Shown here: in pieces, positions 16,262 to 18,792 of the stretch
Layout of the letters: each line of letters begins with the position of its first letter
Numbering within the stretch: position 1 is the first letter of the stretch
Source: Chloroflexota bacterium
GTDB lineage: Bacteria > Chloroflexota > Dehalococcoidia > UBA1151 > TMED-70
DNA length: 18,792 nucleotides
NCBI GenBank assembly: GCA_002711965.1
Contig: PASM01000006.1
Span: forward strand, 1-18,792
Direction of reading: 5' to 3'
Notes under the pieces: generated by a model
What the model saw: the letters and a program-made list of their open reading frames with translations, nothing else
What the model was told of the DNA's origin: nothing
Databases searched by the model: none
Position numbers and translations under genes: made by a program

Positions 16262-17167
16262 TTATCCTAATTTTGCACTTTTATTTAATTTATTTGCTTC
16301 AAACCATTCATAAGCATCGATTTTTTTTCCGCCTTGTTCTTTAATTCTTCCTATGATTAGTTTTTTCTTTCCTAAGCCCACACTTACTTTTTTATCATTT
16401 ATTACTAATTTTTCTTTTTCATCTGTTAAAAAATTATCTACAAGTTTACAATCATAAAGAAACACAGTTCTAGAATCTATTTTAGTCCAAGCTCCAGGTT
16501 GAGGGTCACATCCTCTAATTAGGTTATAAATTACATCAGGATCTTTATCCCAATTTATTTCTTTTTTTGAGCACCAAGATTCATAAGTTGCTTTTTTTTC
16601 ATCCTGTTTGATTTTTGGAGCATTGTTATCTAAGACTAGTTTTAATGAATCTATCATGGCATCAACTCCTAGAGGAAATAATTTATTGAAATATAAACTA
16701 CCAGTTGTATCATTGGTTGATATTTCCACTTCTTTTTGCATCAAAATTGGTCCGGTGTCCAAACCATCGTCAGGCCAAAATATACTTATTCCTGTTTTAT
16801 TATCTCCATTTATAACAGCCCAATTTATCGATGATGGACCTCTATGATTTGGCAAAAGAGACGGATGATATTGTATTGTCCCCTTTTTAGGATCATTGAT
16901 AATTTCCATTGGGACAATATCTGTGACATACGCCATAACTAGGACGTCTACATCAAGTTTTTTAAACTCTTCAATAGCACTTTTAGAACGAAGTCTTTCA
17001 AACCTTAAAATATTCAAGTTATTTTTAATGGCATATTCATACAGCGGGTCTTTATTATTATTATGAGGAGTAAAAATTCCAACTATTTTACAATTATTCA
17101 ATTTTGTAATCTCAGTTGCAACTTTTTCTCCAAATGCTGACTGTCCAATTATAGCTATGTTATTCAT
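16262..17167 (-). CDS. Folate-dependent formyltransferase/hydrolase-like protein (Fmt/FDH family)
   Basis: A 301-residue protein of the formyltransferase fold. Automated calls would likely say methionyl-tRNA formyltransferase, but the core IQYHPSLLPNHRGPSSINWA, then FWPDDGLDTGPIL, TYESWCSKKEINWDKD and IRGCDPQPGAWT, looks closer to the N-terminal hydrolase domain of 10-formyltetrahydrofolate dehydrogenase (ALDH1L). Catalytic H101 and D137 are 36 residues apart, as H106 and D142 are in that enzyme. The asparagine of Fmt two residues before the histidine is Q99 here. The N-terminal Rossmann-like fold starts IAIIGQSAFG. The ATG has a ribosome-site-like AGGATGG upstream. It heads the run with tldD, tldE and the HEAT gene (4-base gap) and follows a MerR gene. 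Formyl transfer or 10-formyl-THF hydrolysis is likely; the acceptor is unknown. Confidence 0.82.
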   Translation of the reverse strand: MNNIAIIGQSAFGEKVATEITKLNNCKIVGIFTPHNNNKDPLYEYAIKNNLNILRFERLRSKSAIEEFKKLDVDVLVMAYVTDIVPMEIINDPKKGTIQYHPSLLPNHRGPSSINWAVINGDNKTGISIFWPDDGLDTGPILMQKEVEISTNDTTGSLYFNKLFPLGVDAMIDSLKLVLDNNAPKIKQDEKKATYESWCSKKEINWDKDPDVIYNLIRGCDPQPGAWTKIDSRTVFLYDCKLVDNFLTDEKEKLVINDKKVSVGLGKKKLIIGRIKEQGGKKIDAYEWFEANKLNKSAKLG

Positions 17168-17193
17168 TAAAAAAATCCATCCTATAAAAATTT

Positions 17194-17224
17194 CTTATAT
17201 TTTCAAAAGCTTGAACTATTTCAA
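17194..17224 (-). promoter_or_regulatory. Candidate MerR-type promoter/operator upstream of the formyltransferase run
   Basis: On the minus strand, TTGAAA (17219-17224) and TATAAG (17194-17199) each match the sigma-70 consensus at 5 of 6 positions and are separated by 19 bases. The spacer holds the inverted repeat TTCAA-GCTT-TTGAA, centred within half a base of its middle. Promoters with over-long 19-20 base spacers and a central dyad are the hallmark of MerR-family activation by DNA distortion. A start about 7 bases on would leave a 5' leader of about 20 bases containing AGGATGG before the ATG at 17167. A MerR gene ends 17 bases upstream of the -35. The AT-rich background makes chance matches possible. 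Confidence 0.45.
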
Positions 17225-17241
17225 ACTGATTGAATTCATCC

Positions 17242-17757
17242 TTATTTTTTTTTTGCATCATTCAAATGCTCTAATAAAAAATATGCTTCAGCTTCACTTA
17301 ACTTTTTATATTCTTCGTGCCTTTTTAATGTTTCTAATGAAACTCCCAAGTCATAAAGATTTTTATATGATTTTATTATTTTAACTATTCCAATAGGATA
17401 TATATTTTCTCCATCGATTTCTTTTGGAGATTTAATTAATTTATTATCCAATAAATCCTTATAAAATAATTTACTTACGTTCGATAACTTAATTATCTCT
17501 TCAACCCTATAGTTTTCTTTAATTTGTGAAGAAATAGTATTTATTTTTCTCTTAATTAATTTGAGAGGGAATCCATCATTTTGTAACTTTTTTATTTCAT
17601 TTATTTTTTCTAGATGAAAGACTGAAAAAATAGATCTAGTTTTTGAAACTTTTTTTGGGGGTTCTAGAATATTTAACCTAATGTAATAATTAATAGCTGA
17701 AGTACTAACGCCAGTTATTTTTGAAACTTCACTTATTGAATAGTCATTATCATTCAT
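17242..17757 (-). CDS. MerR-family transcriptional regulator with two winged-helix-like halves
   Basis: A 171-residue regulator. Residues 8-70 form a MerR DNA-binding domain: HTH ISEVSKITGVSTSAINYYIR, the turn NILEPPKKV, then helices ending LQNDGFPLKLIKR. Residues 85-146 repeat the same pattern in diverged form (VEEIIKLSNVSKLFYKDLL, NKLIKSPKE, LYDLGVSLETLKR), so the C-terminal half looks like a second winged-helix unit, as in the Rv1828/FtsR type of MerR protein. It has no cysteine, which argues against a metal or thiol sensor. The start ATG has no ribosome site but a -10-like TAGAAT 7 bases upstream, suggesting a leaderless transcript starting just after the MMPL gene. It probably controls itself or the formyltransferase run downstream. 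Confidence 0.85.
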   Translation of the reverse strand: MNDNDYSISEVSKITGVSTSAINYYIRLNILEPPKKVSKTRSIFSVFHLEKINEIKKLQNDGFPLKLIKRKINTISSQIKENYRVEEIIKLSNVSKLFYKDLLDNKLIKSPKEIDGENIYPIGIVKIIKSYKNLYDLGVSLETLKRHEEYKKLSEAEAYFLLEHLNDAKKK

Positions 17758-17764
17758 AGAATAA

Positions 17765-17770
17765 ATTCTA
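17765..17770 (-). promoter_or_regulatory. Putative -10 box TAGAAT for a leaderless MerR transcript
   Basis: TAGAAT on the minus strand is followed by 7 bases and the ATG at 17757. It lies in the 18-base gap after the MMPL stop codon. There is no ribosome site, so transcription would start at or beside the start codon. Confidence 0.4.
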
Positions 17771-17775
17771 CATCA

Positions 17776-18792
17776 TTATTTTCTAGATACTATAACTAAT
17801 AAACTAGGAAGTACTAATACTGAAGATATCAGTGCAAGAAAAATCATAATTGCTGTTATTTGCCCAAAGCTTGCAAACATTGGCATAGGTGCAAAACCCA
17901 TAATTGCAAAACCTATAATACTTGAAATTGCTGATCCCAATAATGCTATTCCTGTACCATTCAAAGTTTTTTGCAAAGCAACATCATATGAGCTTTTTCT
18001 TACTTCTGCTCTAAATCTTTGGGTTATATGTATAGAAAAATCTATTCCAACTCCAATAGAGATAGCGCCAATTGTAGCTGTTACTAAATTTAATGAATAT
18101 CCGCCTATATACATAATTCCATATAACCAACTAACAACTAAGCCAATAGGCACTACTGTTACTAAGGCATATCTAATTGATCTGAATGTGATAAGAAGTA
18201 CCATGAAAGATGCAAATGCAGCTATTGGGATAGATCTGTACAAAGAATTTGTTGCAGAAGATAGTTCTATATCTCTAACAAAAGGAGATCCAGTTATCCC
18301 ATATTCTGTTATATAAGGTTTATTTTCTAGAAAATTTAATTCTTTTTCTAATTCATTTCTTGCAAGAGTAGTGATTTTTTGATTTGCAGAATCAGGGATC
18401 CCAACTCTAAAAACAGTTGAAAACTCATTTTCTTCTTGTATCAGTGTAAATTTAATTCTATTAGAAGAATAAAATTCTTCATTATTATCGTTTAGAAGTC
18501 CATTATTAATTAGATTCACAAAAGTTTTTTGATTTTCATTTCTATCATTTCCTGAAATATTTTTTTGATTAATTAAGGAAATTAGATTCGGTTCTACTAA
18601 CAATAATTCTCCCATTTTGTCATGAGCCAAGAATTCTTTACTGTCTAAATTTTCTAATAAAGTTCTAATATCCTTTATTGCATCTGGGTTTGCAAGATCC
18701 CCTTTGATGTAGATAACTCCTATTTCACCGGTAGTATCTCCCAAGTGATAATCAAGCTTATCAAGACCTATTACAAATTCTGATTCTTCATT
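17776..18792 (-). CDS. MMPL/RND-superfamily exporter, C-terminal part (5' end outside window)
   Basis: The frame stays open through the last base, so the visible 338 residues are the C-terminal part of a larger transporter; the in-frame TTG at 18744 is internal (LDYHLGDTTGEIG). The first half is a periplasmic porter-like domain. After it come about five or six membrane helices: IPIAAFASFMVLLITF, LVTVVPIGLVVSWLYGIMYI, the loop-helix GAISIGVGIDFSIHITQRF, and two more near the end (ALLGSAISSIIGFAIMGF and TAIMIFLALISSVLVLPSLL). GVGIDFSIHI followed by R(F)R is the MMPL signature with the conserved Asp thought to couple proton flow. Such proteins export lipids or hydrophobic compounds. The MerR gene starts 18 bases downstream but seems to have its own promoter. 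Confidence 0.9.
   Translation of the reverse strand, partial: NEESEFVIGLDKLDYHLGDTTGEIGVIYIKGDLANPDAIKDIRTLLENLDSKEFLAHDKMGELLLVEPNLISLINQKNISGNDRNENQKTFVNLINNGLLNDNNEEFYSSNRIKFTLIQEENEFSTVFRVGIPDSANQKITTLARNELEKELNFLENKPYITEYGITGSPFVRDIELSSATNSLYRSIPIAAFASFMVLLITFRSIRYALVTVVPIGLVVSWLYGIMYIGGYSLNLVTATIGAISIGVGIDFSIHITQRFRAEVRKSSYDVALQKTLNGTGIALLGSAISSIIGFAIMGFAPMPMFASFGQITAIMIFLALISSVLVLPSLLVIVSRK

Noticed and set aside
18742..18744. TTG as the start of the MMPL exporter
   Set aside because: The frame continues without a stop to the window's last base, and the protein would lack its N-terminal half, so the gene is cut by the window edge.

Overview
The window is AT-rich (roughly 30% G+C by eye) and almost wholly protein-coding. 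It carries 16 genes, no gap reaches 100 bases, and I see no tRNA, rRNA, CRISPR array or insertion sequence. Both ends cut through a gene. Low G+C, very short junctions, several TTG starts and some apparently leaderless genes suggest a streamlined, probably free-living (possibly marine) bacterium. The enoyl-ACP reductase has the active-site pattern of actinobacterial InhA, and the MerR-type regulator resembles mycobacterial Rv1828/FtsR. A deep, AT-rich lineage such as marine Chloroflexota (SAR202/Dehalococcoidia-like) is my guess, but the sequence alone does not prove it.

Layout: (1) 1-2870, plus strand: a tightly coupled MacAB-type exporter consisting of the end of a periplasmic adaptor, an ABC ATPase and a MacB/FtsX-type permease. 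(2) 2874-6425, minus strand: dnaE, the replicative DNA polymerase III alpha subunit, convergent with the exporter and only 3 bases from it. (3) 6524-10387, minus strand: a four-gene run read as zinc-type alcohol dehydrogenase, uronate-dehydrogenase-like SDR, InhA/FabI-like enoyl reductase, MFS carboxylate-type transporter. (4) 10477-12528, plus strand: an unrecognised lipoprotein with ten cysteines in five spaced pairs, then a ROK-family sugar kinase. Each appears to have a -10 box placed for leaderless transcription. (5) 12525-17757, minus strand: a MerR-family regulator, then a run of formyltransferase (related to the hydrolase domain of 10-formyl-THF dehydrogenase), TldD, TldE/PmbA and a HEAT-repeat protein, joined by gaps or overlaps of 4 bases or less. 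(6) 17776-18792, minus strand: the C-terminal part of an MMPL/RND-type exporter.

The most interesting part is region 5. The formyltransferase run is preceded by a candidate promoter with a 19-base spacer and a dyad centred in it, the geometry used by MerR-family activators, directly downstream of a MerR gene. The HEAT protein is fused by a 4-base overlap to the TldD/TldE protease pair, so it may be a partner or adaptor. Three start calls should be corrected: the adaptor and the MMPL protein both run off the window instead of starting inside it, and the alcohol dehydrogenase most likely starts at its second ATG.
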